From positions 1-19,698 of the forward strand of contig JBJKSO010000082.1 in assembly GCA_046703825.1 (NCBI GenBank): a stretch of DNA of 19,698 bases, in the 5' to 3' direction. This DNA comes from JBJKSO01 sp046703825. Lineage in GTDB: Bacteria; Chloroflexota; Dormibacteria; Aeolococcales; Bog-877. Shown here one piece after another: positions 1 to 7,786 of the stretch (position 1 is its first letter; each line of letters begins with the position of its first letter). The notes beneath the pieces were generated by a model. That model was given only the letters and a program-made list of their open reading frames with translations. It ran no database searches and was not told where the DNA came from. The position numbers were made by a program, and so were the translations under genes.

Positions 1-174
1 CCGCGCCGCCGGGCTCAGCAGGGCAGGAAATGGTTGGAACTACGCAGCCCCAAGTGTCTGCCCGCCATCTAAGACGAGCCGCCGCAGCCGGTCTTGGGAG
101 GATTCCTGGATGGCTGGTGCGAAATCCTGCAAAGGGCACTCAACTCTTGAGCGCTGATGCCCACCCTGGCCGAT

Positions 175-1986
175 TCAGCCGGTGCTCACCGCCGCTGAGC
201 TGGCCAGCACGTTGCCCTGCCCATCTTCCGCCGCCACCTCCACCACCGCCGGGGCAGACTGGAGGCGCGTCCTTGTCTGGAATCCCCGGCTGACCACTGT
301 CGCCAGCGGCTGCAGCCCGTTGGCGGAGGGGCCCCCCAAAACCTCCCATTTGCGCGTCTTGGTCGAGCCGTTCCAACTCATGTAGACAGCCACCCCGCCG
401 GACCTGTCCTTGCGCACCACCAAAGACGGAGCTGTGGATGGGGATCCCTCCCACTTGAACAGGTAGGCGCGGTAGCTGTTGATCGCGCTGCCCGAGTAGC
501 GCATGTCGAAGAGCAGCTTGCCCTTGCGGTTGTATTCGGAGGTGACGCCGATCTGACCCCACCCGACGAAGGCGCGCCCTTGCGGGAGCAACTGCACGTT
601 TCCCTGTGAGGACACTATGAGGTGGCCGTGCTTGAAAGCCGCCACCAGCGAAGCACTCCGCTTCACATAGTTGAGGCGGAGGATCAGGCCCCGAGCCGGA
701 AGGTAGGAAGGCGAGGCGTCTTCGTCATCAAAGACCGAGAGAAGGTTCTTGCCGTGGAGCTCGGCATCGTGCTGCAGTCGAAAGATGGTGCCCTTGCCCA
801 TGCGGAAGCTGCTCTGCTTGCCCCCCAGCGTCCACACGATCTTCCCTGTCGACTGGGCCAAGTCGTACACGCCGTCGGTATTTCTTGCCGAGATCAGGAC
901 AGTACCGGTGCTCAGCGGATCAATCGAGTTGAGATGGAAGTAGTCGAAGGCCGAGCTCGATGAGTAGCCGATGTACGACCGCTTCACCGGCACGTGATCC
1001 AGGCTGTGCCACTCGAACAGAACGTTCCCGGTCGCCACGTCGATCTGCTGCACAATGCAGTCCACGGCCGCGCCGTTGGCTGGGCCGCCCACGGATTTGA
1101 GATTCCAGCCGATGACGTTGTAGGCCGTCAGCCACGCCGTACCGTTGGGCATCAGCTTGAACTCGTGCAGGTCGGCGCTGTAGCCGTTGCCCGCCCGCAC
1201 GGTGGCGACGGTCTGGTAGGACTGGTTCATGATCAGGTCTTCGCCGAGCCCGTGTCCGTTGACGATCATGCCCTTCCACCAGGTGAGCACGGGCTGGCCC
1301 TGATACCGCGTCACCTTCACGTCCGAGGCGGAGACCTCCGCCGGCAGCTGGTCGAACCAGACCAGTTGGCCGCTTCCGTTAAGAATCTCCACGCCGCCGA
1401 GCTTGGTGCCCCCCTTGGGCTCCTCGAAGACGTAGCGGTTTCCGAAGCGGGCGGGCAGTGTCACCTTGACGTCCGGGATGGGGACGCCAGGCATGGTCAC
1501 GTACGTTCTCGTGGGCTGGGTGCCCGGGGAAGCGGACCCAGATGAGCCGCCCTGCGCGTGCGTCAGCGGCTGCGGCCGGTGGGCGATGGTGAAGTGAAAA
1601 GTTCCCGTCGGCGAGCCGCAGATGCTGTACGGGGTGTGGACTGTAACCGTCTCCCGTCCGCGGAAATGCCGCGACGGGAAGAAACTCGCTCCGCGGTTGT
1701 CGGAGTCGGCGACCCAGTGTCCGGCGTGTAACCCAGTCTTGGAACCGACCACGGTTATCCCGCCATTCTCGACCTCGGCCGGTGAGATGTTGCGGAAGCT
1801 GATCTGGGTGCTTGGCGATGCGGTCCGCGTGTCAGGGCTCGGGTAAACGCTCACTCCGGCGCAGTTCGCAGAGATGGTTAAGGGCGCCCTACCCGCACGG
1901 CGGCTGGCAGCACCCACCGCAGGCGTCAGACACGCCAGCGCGAACATTGCTGCCGATAAACATGCGGCGAGCCGCTTGATCGGCAT
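175..1986 (-). CDS. Exported arylsulfotransferase (ASST)-family protein
   Basis: A 603-residue protein resembling the arylsulfotransferase family (Arylsulfotran_2/ASST type), whose studied members transfer sulfate between phenolic compounds in the periplasm or outside the cell. The start is the ATG at 1986, because AGGAGGTG lies about 10 nt upstream and the protein then opens with a typical signal peptide (MPIKRLA, a hydrophobic stretch to about residue 25, then AVGAA). A longer frame to 2085 lacks these. Residues 35-140 form a separate beta-rich N-terminal region and 141-165 a Ser/Thr/Gly/Pro linker. The propeller-like catalytic part follows, with DLHEF (H274), FHLNSID (H351), SARN (R368) and QHDAE (H406), in the same order as the His/His/Arg/His catalytic set of E. 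coli AssT. Many actinobacterial relatives have no tested activity, so the substrate is unknown. It lies downstream of the site-2 protease gene but behind two hairpins, so it may be transcribed separately. Confidence 0.85.
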   Translation of the reverse strand: MPIKRLAACLSAAMFALACLTPAVGAASRRAGRAPLTISANCAGVSVYPSPDTRTASPSTQISFRNISPAEVENGGITVVGSKTGLHAGHWVADSDNRGASFFPSRHFRGRETVTVHTPYSICGSPTGTFHFTIAHRPQPLTHAQGGSSGSASPGTQPTRTYVTMPGVPIPDVKVTLPARFGNRYVFEEPKGGTKLGGVEILNGSGQLVWFDQLPAEVSASDVKVTRYQGQPVLTWWKGMIVNGHGLGEDLIMNQSYQTVATVRAGNGYSADLHEFKLMPNGTAWLTAYNVIGWNLKSVGGPANGAAVDCIVQQIDVATGNVLFEWHSLDHVPVKRSYIGYSSSSAFDYFHLNSIDPLSTGTVLISARNTDGVYDLAQSTGKIVWTLGGKQSSFRMGKGTIFRLQHDAELHGKNLLSVFDDEDASPSYLPARGLILRLNYVKRSASLVAAFKHGHLIVSSQGNVQLLPQGRAFVGWGQIGVTSEYNRKGKLLFDMRYSGSAINSYRAYLFKWEGSPSTAPSLVVRKDRSGGVAVYMSWNGSTKTRKWEVLGGPSANGLQPLATVVSRGFQTRTRLQSAPAVVEVAAEDGQGNVLASSAAVSTG

Positions 1987-2106
1987 CGGATAGCACCTCC
2001 TGAGACCCGCGCGCACGCTGAGCGTCGATCTTTCAAGATTGAGTTCTGGGAGATCCCGCCCAGGGTCCGCGGGTCCGTGGGCCATTGTCCCAGGTATCCG
2101 CGCTCG

Positions 2107-2169
2107 GCTGTGCCAGCCCCGCGGGGCACAGCAATCCGCTCGCTCGCTGAGCGGTCCAGGCTGGACCGC
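2107..2169 (-). terminator. Tandem perfect hairpins downstream of the site-2 protease gene
   Basis: Two perfect inverted repeats lie in the 201-bp gap between the site-2 protease stop and the ASST start. GCGGTCCA (2151-2158) pairs with TGGACCGC (2162-2169) around a 3-nt loop. GCTGTGCC (2107-2114) pairs with GGCACAGC (2125-2132) around a 10-nt loop. On the minus strand the first begins 18 nt after the protease stop codon. No T-tract follows either hairpin, so they fit the U-less hairpins seen in high-GC genomes or an RNA-processing element. The terminator reading is inference. Confidence 0.4.
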
Positions 2170-2187
2170 AACACCACCCGTTGGGTA

Positions 2188-3375
2188 TCAGGCAGCTGTA
2201 CCGGACCGACCGGCGTCATTTGCCGCGGTTGTGCCATCAACTTCGCCTACGGGGGGCAAGCCGACTCCCAGCGCGATCCGCCTGGCGACGTCGCTGGGCG
2301 AGAGAATCCCCGCCAGCTGCCGGTTGTGGTAGACGAGGATGCGTTGCTGTAGCTGTTGCGGCGAAACCCGCTCCAGCAGCGCCTCCACGTCATCTTCGGT
2401 TGTGGCGGTGGCGATCATGGCGATCGGGGTCGCACATTCTCGCAACCGCTGCTCCCGCATCGCCGGTTTGAGCCGCAGAAGGTCCGGCAGCCGCGCCACC
2501 CCGGTGAGGCGACCGTCTGGGGCGTGCAGGGGGTAGGTGCTGAAGTGATAGTTGGGAGCCAGCGAGCGGAGAAACTCTCCGACACTGAGCCAGTCGGGGG
2601 TGGTTACGACCGGAGCTGACATCACCGCTCCCACGGTCAAGCGCCGAAGCACGCTGCGGGCAACGGTGGCCGCTTCCTCGGCGCTGGCTGCTGAGAGCAG
2701 GAACCAGCCGATGAACGCGATCCAGACGCCACCCACCAGGGAACCCATGAGAAGTTCCAAGAGGCCGAACGCGATCATCAAGTACGCAAGCACGCGGCCC
2801 ACCACCACGGCGCGGCGCATGCCGACCAGGCGGCTGCCGCTGCGCCACCACAGCAGCGCAGTGAGCAGGCGGCCACCGTCCAGCGGAAAAGCCGGTACCA
2901 GGTTGAATACCGCCAGCGCCAGGTTCAGGTAGGCGATGGTGAAGACCAGGTTGGTGATGAGGGCGGGCATCCCGAGGGCGGCAAAGGCCAGGGACACCAG
3001 GTACGCCGCCGCCGCCACCAGCAGGCTGGTACCAGGCCCGACGACGGTGATGAGGGCCTCGTCGCGGGCTGTGGCTGGCTCCCCCGCCAAGCGGGAAACG
3101 CCCCCGAACAGCCACAGGGTGATTCCTGCGACCTGGACCCCGTGTCGGCGAGCCACCAAGGCGTGGGAAAACTCGTGCGCCAGCAGCCCGACGTAGAAGA
3201 GCGCCGCCCCCACCACCCCTGCTAGCCAGTACGCCCAGGTTGGCTGGCGACCAACCTCAGCCGGCAGCGCCGAGCTGGCCAGCGTCCAAGCTATCAGGGC
3301 GAAAATTACAAGCAGGCTCCAGTTGGCATCGACCTCGATGCCGAAGAAGCGTCCCAGGCGCAGTGTTGACCTCAC
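2188..3375 (-). CDS. Site-2 protease family protein (M50) with C-terminal CBS-like region
   Basis: A polytopic intramembrane zinc metalloprotease of 395 residues when read from the GTG at 3375. Numbered from that start, a membrane segment is followed by the catalytic HEFSH (H67, E68, H71), further membrane segments, and the second zinc-ligand motif NLVPAFPLDGGR (N158 to R169, with D166). Residues from about 230 onward (VGAVMSAPVVTTPDWLSVGEF and then LVYHNRQLAGILSPSDVARR) look like paired CBS domains, the architecture of the SpoIVFB-like Rip3 type. Family members cleave membrane-embedded regulators such as anti-sigma factors; no substrate is visible here. The frame stays open to 3510, but those 45 residues are Arg/Gly-rich and unlike the family, whereas RSTLRLGRFFGIEV is the usual N terminus. 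No clear Shine-Dalgarno precedes the GTG, so the start is probable, not certain. It is divergent from hpt. Confidence 0.9.
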   Translation of the reverse strand: MRSTLRLGRFFGIEVDANWSLLVIFALIAWTLASSALPAEVGRQPTWAYWLAGVVGAALFYVGLLAHEFSHALVARRHGVQVAGITLWLFGGVSRLAGEPATARDEALITVVGPGTSLLVAAAAYLVSLAFAALGMPALITNLVFTIAYLNLALAVFNLVPAFPLDGGRLLTALLWWRSGSRLVGMRRAVVVGRVLAYLMIAFGLLELLMGSLVGGVWIAFIGWFLLSAASAEEAATVARSVLRRLTVGAVMSAPVVTTPDWLSVGEFLRSLAPNYHFSTYPLHAPDGRLTGVARLPDLLRLKPAMREQRLRECATPIAMIATATTEDDVEALLERVSPQQLQQRILVYHNRQLAGILSPSDVARRIALGVGLPPVGEVDGTTAANDAGRSGTAA

Positions 3376-3591
3376 CGCGGGTATTGTGCCGCCGCAGTCA
3401 AACCGCGCCACCACGGTGGTCGTCCGAGGAGCCAAGACCTTCTCGCACCCACGTGTTGACTGTGCGCCCCGGGTGGGGCGGCGCCCAGGGCCGAAAGCCA
3501 CCTGAAGCACGGCCCTTCGCCCTCGGCTTGGGAGCTCCGCGACCCGTCGGCGGCCGGTTCCACAGCGGCCAGAACCCGCTCAGGTGTTTGC

Positions 3592-3597
3592 TAGAGT
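3592..3597 (+). promoter_or_regulatory. Extended -10 promoter for a possibly leaderless hpt
   Basis: TTGCTAGAGT places TAGAGT, preceded by TGC (extended -10, TGn), only six bases before the ATG at 3604. No Shine-Dalgarno is present. This spacing would put the transcription start at or next to the start codon, giving a leaderless mRNA, common in Actinomycetota. No convincing -35 was found. The assignment is inference from motif and spacing. Confidence 0.35.
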
Positions 3598-3603
3598 TGC
3601 TCC

Positions 3604-4335
3604 ATGGAGGACCCCGGCAGGCGTTTCCATCCCCAAGCCCCGGTCCTCGACGTGCCCCACCCGGAAGGCACGGGGCAGCTCGCCCTCTGGGCGGACGGCC
3701 GGTTGGCGGGCATGTCCGTCCGCGAAATCGCCGGACCGGAGCAGATCCGAGACCGAGTGGCCGCGCTGGCAGAAGCGATCACGCATGAGTATCACGGCCA
3801 CCCCTTGATGCTGGCGGTGGTGCTGCGTGGGGCGTTTGTCTTCGCAGCCGATCTGGCTCGCGAGCTGATCGCACAGGGGATGGAAGACCTGAACATCACT
3901 TTCTTTCATGCCAGCAGCTATCGCGGAACCCGAGCGTTCCGCGAGCCCGTGATCCAAGAACTGGGGGAGGTGGACACGCAGCGCCACTCGATAATCCTGG
4001 TGATCGACGACATCGTGGATGCCGGTCACACCGCCGCCGCCATGCGGGCGCGGCTGTCCGGGCCGGGCAAGGTCCTGGAGTTCTGCACCTTGCTCGACCG
4101 GCCCGAACGGCGGGAGGTGGAAGTCCACCCCCGCTTCGTCGGGTTCAGCCTGCGCGGCCCGGGCTTCGTGGTCGGGTATGGATTGGACTACGACGGCCGG
4201 TACCGCGAGCTGCCCTACCTGGCCCAGTGGCAGCCGGTGGCCGCTCCCCTGGAGCTGCGCCCGGAGGAACCGGCGCTGGCTCCGGAGCAGCCCTCCGCCA
4301 CCCCGGAGCCCGCCCAGCTAGGCCTCCTGACCTAG
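3604..4335 (+). CDS. hpt: Hypoxanthine (guanine) phosphoribosyltransferase
   Basis: A 243-residue cytosolic purine-salvage enzyme converting hypoxanthine or guanine plus PRPP to IMP or GMP. The PRPP-binding signature is VIDDIVDAGHT (residues 133-143, acidic pair D135-D136). Upstream are LRGAFVFAADLAREL (74-88), and downstream YGLDYDGRYRELPYL, both characteristic of bacterial Hpt. Two features differ from the usual enzyme of about 180 residues: an N-terminal extension of about 36 residues before MSVREIAGPEQI, and a C-terminal tail of about 30 residues rich in Pro, Glu and Ala. The M37 codon at 3712 is an alternative start that would remove the first extension; a -10-like element just ahead of 3604 supports the longer form. 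The last 18 bases overlap the end of the convergent NCS1 permease gene. Confidence 0.92.
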   Translation: MEDPGRRFHPQAPVLDVPHPEGTGQLALWADGRLAGMSVREIAGPEQIRDRVAALAEAITHEYHGHPLMLAVVLRGAFVFAADLARELIAQGMEDLNITFFHASSYRGTRAFREPVIQELGEVDTQRHSIILVIDDIVDAGHTAAAMRARLSGPGKVLEFCTLLDRPERREVEVHPRFVGFSLRGPGFVVGYGLDYDGRYRELPYLAQWQPVAAPLELRPEEPALAPEQPSATPEPAQLGLLT

Positions 4336-5940
4336 GTAGCCCACCTCCGGCGAAAGGCCGACCGGGCTGTCGCTGGTGCGTGCCCCGCGGGGGCGGGCCA
4401 ACAGCGAGTAGACGACGCCGGCCACCACGAATCCCACCAGGTAGGAGAGGTCACCCACCTGGGGAAAGGCCGAGGGGACAATCCCCACGTACCAGCTCTG
4501 GTTCATGAAGGGCAAGATCGCCAGCAGGCCAGCCAGCCAGGCGATGGTGCCGGCACGCAGGCCCCCGGCGGGGTCGTAGAGCTCCTGAAGTTGGTAGGCG
4601 CGCCGGTGCTTGAAGTACCAGTCCACCAGCACCACCGCCACCCACGGCGCGATCCAGTACGAGAGGAGGTAGAGGAAGTTGCTGTACTGGGTCGCTGCCG
4701 CGGTGGGGTTGCTGCCGCCGATGGCCAGAAGGCCGCCGAGCGCTCCCACCAGGATGGCCGCCTGCCAGCGCTGTAGCTTGAACCGCACCGCCGCCGCCAC
4801 CACCACGCCGACCAGCACCACCGCCGCCGCCACCAACCCAAGGGCCACCTGCGACTCGTGGAAGGTGGCGAGGGTGTTGTTGGCCACCACCAGCACCAGC
4901 AGGGTCACGGCCGCGAAGATGGCGCCCACCGCCGCTGTCCGCACCGCGACCGAGCGTTCCATTCGCGCCACCAGCGCCGACATCGCGCCGCTGTAGATGT
5001 TGAGAGCGTTGGCGCACGCGGTTCCGACGGCTATCGCCAGCAGGGCGATCTGGGCGAGCGCCCCGGGCATGAGGTAGGCGATGGCATCGGCGGGGTTGGC
5101 CGCGGTCGCCGCGGGCATGGTCACGGTCGCGGTCAGCGCCCCGAGTCCCTCCAGGACCAGGCAGGGGATGAAGAGTCCCAGCGCGGTCCACCAGAAGGCA
5201 GCCCCGGGCTTGGTCGTCTTCGGCAGATAGCGGGAGTAATCGCTGGCGTAGGGCATCCAGCCCATGGCGTAAGCCAAGCCCAGGCCAACCGTGAGGATGA
5301 AGCCTCCGCTCGCGCCGCCGAAGCTGGCCGCCAGCTTGGGATCGAGCGGCTGCCCAAAGTGGCCGTGGGCGATCGTGAATATCGCGAGCAGCAGGAAGAC
5401 GACTCCTAGGGCGACGCTCATCACCCGCTCGAAGGCGTGGATCATGTTGTAGCCGTAGACGGCCAGCACCACCTGCCCGACCACCATGATCACCAGGGCT
5501 GCGAAGTAGTTGAGGTGGATGAGCTGGGAGAGCGCGAAGGTCCCGTACACGGTGTTGACCGCGAACCAGCCGATCCCGGACAGGTAGGTGAGACCGGCCG
5601 GCCCGATGTTCCCGACCAGCCCGAAAGCCCCCCGGGACTGAACCATCTGCGGCACGCCCAGCCGAGGGCCGAAGGTGCTGAGCAAGCCCAGCAGCGCCGC
5701 GCCCAGCACGTTGCCGATGGCAAGTGCGATCAAAGCGCCGACCATGCTCTGACCGAACACACCGACCGAGAGGTTGCCCGCCACCCAGGTGGCCAGCACC
5801 AAGTTGGCGGCGAACCACAGCGTGAACAGGTGAAATGGCTTCCCGTGCCGCTCGGCTTGGGTTATGTGCTCCAAGCCGTGGGGCTCGATTTCAAGAATCT
5901 CGTCCCGGTAGACGGGTTCAGCGACCGCGGTCTGCGCCAT
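4318..5940 (-). CDS. NCS1 family nucleobase:cation permease (cytosine/purine permease type)
   Basis: A 540-residue inner-membrane transporter with about twelve hydrophobic segments, belonging to the nucleobase-cation-symport-1 family (CodB, PucI and Mhp1 relatives). Recognisable motifs are QSRGAFG (101-107), in the third-helix region that contributes to the substrate site, and SDYSRYLP (233-240), a hallmark of the cytosine/allantoin permease branch. The start is the ATG at 5940, with GGGGGAG six nt upstream. The soluble N terminus (about 35 residues) and C terminus (about 20) flank the membrane core. The exact substrate (cytosine, purine, allantoin, hydantoin or thiamine precursor) cannot be read from sequence. 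Convergence with hpt suggests, but does not prove, a role in purine uptake and salvage. A -10-like TATGAT and a leader hairpin lie upstream. Confidence 0.88.
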   Translation of the reverse strand: MAQTAVAEPVYRDEILEIEPHGLEHITQAERHGKPFHLFTLWFAANLVLATWVAGNLSVGVFGQSMVGALIALAIGNVLGAALLGLLSTFGPRLGVPQMVQSRGAFGLVGNIGPAGLTYLSGIGWFAVNTVYGTFALSQLIHLNYFAALVIMVVGQVVLAVYGYNMIHAFERVMSVALGVVFLLLAIFTIAHGHFGQPLDPKLAASFGGASGGFILTVGLGLAYAMGWMPYASDYSRYLPKTTKPGAAFWWTALGLFIPCLVLEGLGALTATVTMPAATAANPADAIAYLMPGALAQIALLAIAVGTACANALNIYSGAMSALVARMERSVAVRTAAVGAIFAAVTLLVLVVANNTLATFHESQVALGLVAAAVVLVGVVVAAAVRFKLQRWQAAILVGALGGLLAIGGSNPTAAATQYSNFLYLLSYWIAPWVAVVLVDWYFKHRRAYQLQELYDPAGGLRAGTIAWLAGLLAILPFMNQSWYVGIVPSAFPQVGDLSYLVGFVVAGVVYSLLARPRGARTSDSPVGLSPEVGYLGQEA

Positions 5941-5962
5941 TCAAACTCCCCCTTCACCCAAG

Positions 5963-6006
5963 GGTGCTGGCGCTCCCAGCCGGCTCCAGCACCGGCGCCA
6001 ATCATA
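5963..6006 (-). promoter_or_regulatory. Putative -10 and leader hairpin of the NCS1 permease gene
   Basis: On the minus strand TATGAT (6001-6006) is a good -10 hexamer, though no good -35 precedes it. Between it and the start codon, the perfect 8-bp inverted repeat GGTGCTGG (5963-5970) / CCAGCACC (5986-5993) with a 15-nt loop would fold in the 5' leader, ahead of the Shine-Dalgarno sequence. It matches no riboswitch class I can recognise by eye. Confidence 0.3.
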
Positions 6007-6157
6007 ACCGATGGGCCACATTTGGTAGGCGGGCTCGGCCTTTGCCACTACATGTGGGGTTAGCAGCGGACTAGAGCCCGGCTGGAGCCCACCGCCTATG
6101 CTGGGTTCGGGCCACTGGCGGGCGGCTCGAGCTGTCCCAGCGGCCAGGAGGTAGTCG

Positions 6158-7099
6158 GTGCCCGGACCCTTCTTCGACTTGCACATGCCGAATTTCACAT
6201 TTCCCGACGTGGCCCCCGGCCGCCTCTTCGAGCGGGTGGCGGAATTGGCCGGGGCAGCCGAGGAGGCGGGATTCGACATGGTCTCGGTGATGGACCACTT
6301 CTACCAGATCCGGGGAGTAGGTCCGGAGACCGAGCCGATGCTCGAGTGCTACACCACGCTGGCGGCGCTGAGCCAGCGGACTTCCAGGGTGCGGCTCGGC
6401 GCCCTGGTGACCGGGGTCACCTACCGCAACCCGGCCCTTTTGGCGAAGATGGTCACGACTCTGGATGTGCTCTCCCAGGGCAGGGCGGTGCTCGGCATCG
6501 GAGCGGCATGGAACGAGGCCGAGCACCTCGGCTACGGGTTCGAGTTCCCACCGGTCGGGCGGCGCCTGGACCGGCTGGGCGAGGCGCTGCAGATTGCGCG
6601 GCTCATGTTCACGCAGGAGCGGGCGTCCTTCGAGGGCCGCTACTACCGCATCGAGCAGGCGCTCAACTCGCCGCGCCCGCTGCAACCGGGGGGGCCCAAG
6701 ATCCTCGTCGGCGGCGGGGGAGAGCAGCGGACGCTGCGCCTGGCCGCCCGATACGCCGACATCTGCAACTGGTTCGGCGGCCTTGAAGACATGAAGCGCA
6801 AGGGGGAACTCCTGGAGGGCTACTGCGCCGAGGTCGGCCGCGACCCCAGGGCGATCCTGCGTACCTGCATGCCCCCGGTGCTCCTGGTGGCCAGATCGGG
6901 CGACGCCGAGCGGATCAAGCGCCAGATCCCCGCGGAGCGGCTCGCCACCATGGGGGATCCAGTCGGGCCGGAGCAGGCGGCCGAGCGCCTGCGCCCGTTC
7001 TTGGACGCGGGGATCGGGGGTTTCACCTTCGGCAACCAGAACCTGCGCGACCCGGAGGTGATCGCCGCCGCCGGCGAGGTGAAACGCCTGCTCAGCTGA
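6158..7099 (+). CDS. LLM-class (luciferase-like) F420-dependent oxidoreductase
   Basis: A 313-residue protein of the bacterial luciferase-like monooxygenase superfamily, in the branch usually annotated as F420-dependent. It should be a cytosolic TIM-barrel enzyme using coenzyme F420 (or FMN) for hydride transfer to an unknown substrate. Supporting segments are the N-terminal strand FFDLHMPNFTFPDV, then EEAGFDMVSVMDHFYQ, LGALVTGVTYRNPALLAKMV and LDVLSQGRAVLGIGAAWNEAEH, then PKILVGGGGEQRTLRLAARY, all classic positions for this fold. The start is the GTG at 6158, with AGGAGGT six nt upstream. Length is normal for the family. It stands alone between the NCS1 gene (divergent) and the PadR gene (convergent). 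Presence of the family suggests that the host makes F420, typical of Actinomycetota and some Chloroflexota relatives. Confidence 0.88.
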   Translation: MPGPFFDLHMPNFTFPDVAPGRLFERVAELAGAAEEAGFDMVSVMDHFYQIRGVGPETEPMLECYTTLAALSQRTSRVRLGALVTGVTYRNPALLAKMVTTLDVLSQGRAVLGIGAAWNEAEHLGYGFEFPPVGRRLDRLGEALQIARLMFTQERASFEGRYYRIEQALNSPRPLQPGGPKILVGGGGEQRTLRLAARYADICNWFGGLEDMKRKGELLEGYCAEVGRDPRAILRTCMPPVLLVARSGDAERIKRQIPAERLATMGDPVGPEQAAERLRPFLDAGIGGFTFGNQNLRDPEVIAAAGEVKRLLS

Positions 7100-7108
7100 G
7101 CTGGCCGC

Positions 7109-7127
7109 GGCGGCTCTGAGAACCGCC
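7109..7127. terminator. Hairpin between convergent LLM oxidoreductase and PadR genes
   Basis: GGCGG (7109-7113) pairs with CCGCC (7123-7127), and part of the loop (TCT/AGA) can pair further, in the 63-bp gap between two convergent stop codons. No T-run follows on either strand. Its position is right for a bidirectional terminator, but sequence support is modest. Confidence 0.25.
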
Positions 7128-7162
7128 CGGGCCGGCACAGCCGGACGGTCATGCTCTTGGCG

Positions 7163-7660
7163 TCACCGCCTCGGTCGCCGGAGTTGGGGGGGTGCCGCAT
7201 CTGCGGCAAGCGAACTTCGGAGTCCGCCCGCAGGGACCTGCAGAGGCGGAGCGGCGGCGCGCGGAAGTGGCAGCGCGACACCGGGCTCCTGCTCGCCGTC
7301 CGCGCAGACAGCGCCCCGGTAGTGAAGCAGAAAGTTGTCCAGCGTGTGCTGCAGCAGGGCTAGGCGCTCGCTCCAACCCTGCAGGTGCGCCTCTCCTTCA
7401 GGCAGGAGCTCGTACCGCCGCCGGCAGGGTCCGCTGTGGGAGCGTTCCTCGCGGGAACGGATCCCGCCGCCGCGTTCGAGGTCGTGGAGCGCTCGATAAA
7501 CGGCACCGGTGTCGTAGTCCAGCCCCCAAGCGCGCAGTGCCTTGAGTAGCTCGTAGCCGTACGCAGACCGCTCCGCCAGGTGCAGCAGCAGGCACGGCTG
7601 CAAAAAGTCGCGTGGCAGCACCGACCTAGGCGTGCCGCCACCACCCACGGGCAGGCTCAC
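7163..7660 (-). CDS. PadR-family transcriptional regulator, divergent from the hydrogenase operon
   Basis: A 165-residue DNA-binding protein. Residues about 15-90 form the PadR winged helix-turn-helix: FLQPCLLLHLAERSAYGYELL, then the recognition segment YDTGAVYRALHDLERGG and the wing region with CRRRYELLPEGEAHL. A short C-terminal helix (about 90-115) for dimerisation follows, then an unusual Pro/Ala/Arg-rich tail to 165. The start is the GTG at 7660, with AGGGTG just upstream. PadR proteins are usually local repressors released by a small ligand. Here the gene faces hhyS across a 156-bp intergenic region carrying a perfect inverted repeat over a TTGACA box, so regulation of the hydrogenase operon and of itself is the natural hypothesis. 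The effector is unknown. Confidence 0.85.
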   Translation of the reverse strand: MSLPVGGGGTPRSVLPRDFLQPCLLLHLAERSAYGYELLKALRAWGLDYDTGAVYRALHDLERGGGIRSREERSHSGPCRRRYELLPEGEAHLQGWSERLALLQHTLDNFLLHYRGAVCADGEQEPGVALPLPRAAAPPLQVPAGGLRSSLAADAAPPQLRRPRR

Positions 7661-7682
7661 TGATCACCCTCAAGCTAGCCGG

Positions 7683-7701
7683 TATCTGCCGAAAACAGAT
7701 A
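7683..7701. promoter_or_regulatory. Inverted-repeat operator candidate between PadR gene and hhyS
   Basis: TATCTG (7683-7688) and CAGATA (7696-7701) form a perfect 6-bp inverted repeat with a 7-bp spacer. It directly abuts the TTGACA at 7702-7707 and lies 23 bp upstream of the PadR start codon. A dimeric winged-helix regulator bound here would block both divergent promoters. Binding by the neighbouring PadR protein is inferred from position. Confidence 0.5.
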
Positions 7702-7730
7702 TTGACACCCGCGTGAAGTCGCTGCAGTGT
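7702..7730 (+). promoter_or_regulatory. Candidate housekeeping-sigma promoter of the hydrogenase operon
   Basis: A consensus -35 TTGACA (7702-7707) is followed after 17 bp by CAGTGT (7725-7730), a weak -10. Transcription would start near 7737, giving a leader of about 80 nt before the hhyS ATG at 7817. The -35 is strong and well placed; the -10 is weak, as expected for a regulated promoter. Confidence 0.45.
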
Positions 7731-7740
7731 CGATCTCAAT

Positions 7741-7786
7741 GCGGGCGTCCGGGCCGGCAAACCGTCGACGTCCGCCCGCGGCCCGG
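7741..7786 (+). other. GC-rich leader with two mutually overlapping stems ahead of hhyS
   Basis: In the predicted hhyS leader, GCGGGCG (7741-7747) is complementary to CGCCCGC (7773-7779), and CCGGGCC (7749-7755) to GGCCCGG (7780-7786). The two 7-bp stems interleave, so they are alternatives to each other or a pseudoknot-like fold, not nested hairpins. High GC makes chance pairing plausible. Confidence 0.25.

Noticed and set aside
71..95. AAGAC/GTCTT inverted repeat downstream of the ASST-like gene
   Set aside because: Only five base pairs with a long unpaired GC-rich interior and no T-tract; too weak for a terminator. The first 174 bases otherwise show nothing I can support.
1987..2085. An N-terminally longer ASST-like protein
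   Set aside because: The extra 33 residues hide the signal peptide and contain the AGGAGGTG ribosome site of the start at 1986.
3376..3591. TTGACT boxes in the site-2 protease/hpt intergenic region
   Set aside because: Two TTGACT-like hexamers occur, but neither has an acceptable -10 at 16-18 bp, so no promoter is called from them.
4451..5818. Long second minus-strand reading frame of 455 residues inside the NCS1 permease gene
   Set aside because: Arg/Gly/His-rich composition typical of an off-frame reading in GC-rich DNA; the permease frame has clear family motifs.
5941..6006. Purine or preQ1 riboswitch ahead of the NCS1 permease gene
   Set aside because: Only a single 8-bp hairpin is seen; the conserved junction and loop sequences of those riboswitch classes are absent.
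6071..7138. Minus-strand frame of 355 residues opposite the LLM oxidoreductase
   Set aside because: Antisense shadow of a clearly recognised gene, with no family features of its own.
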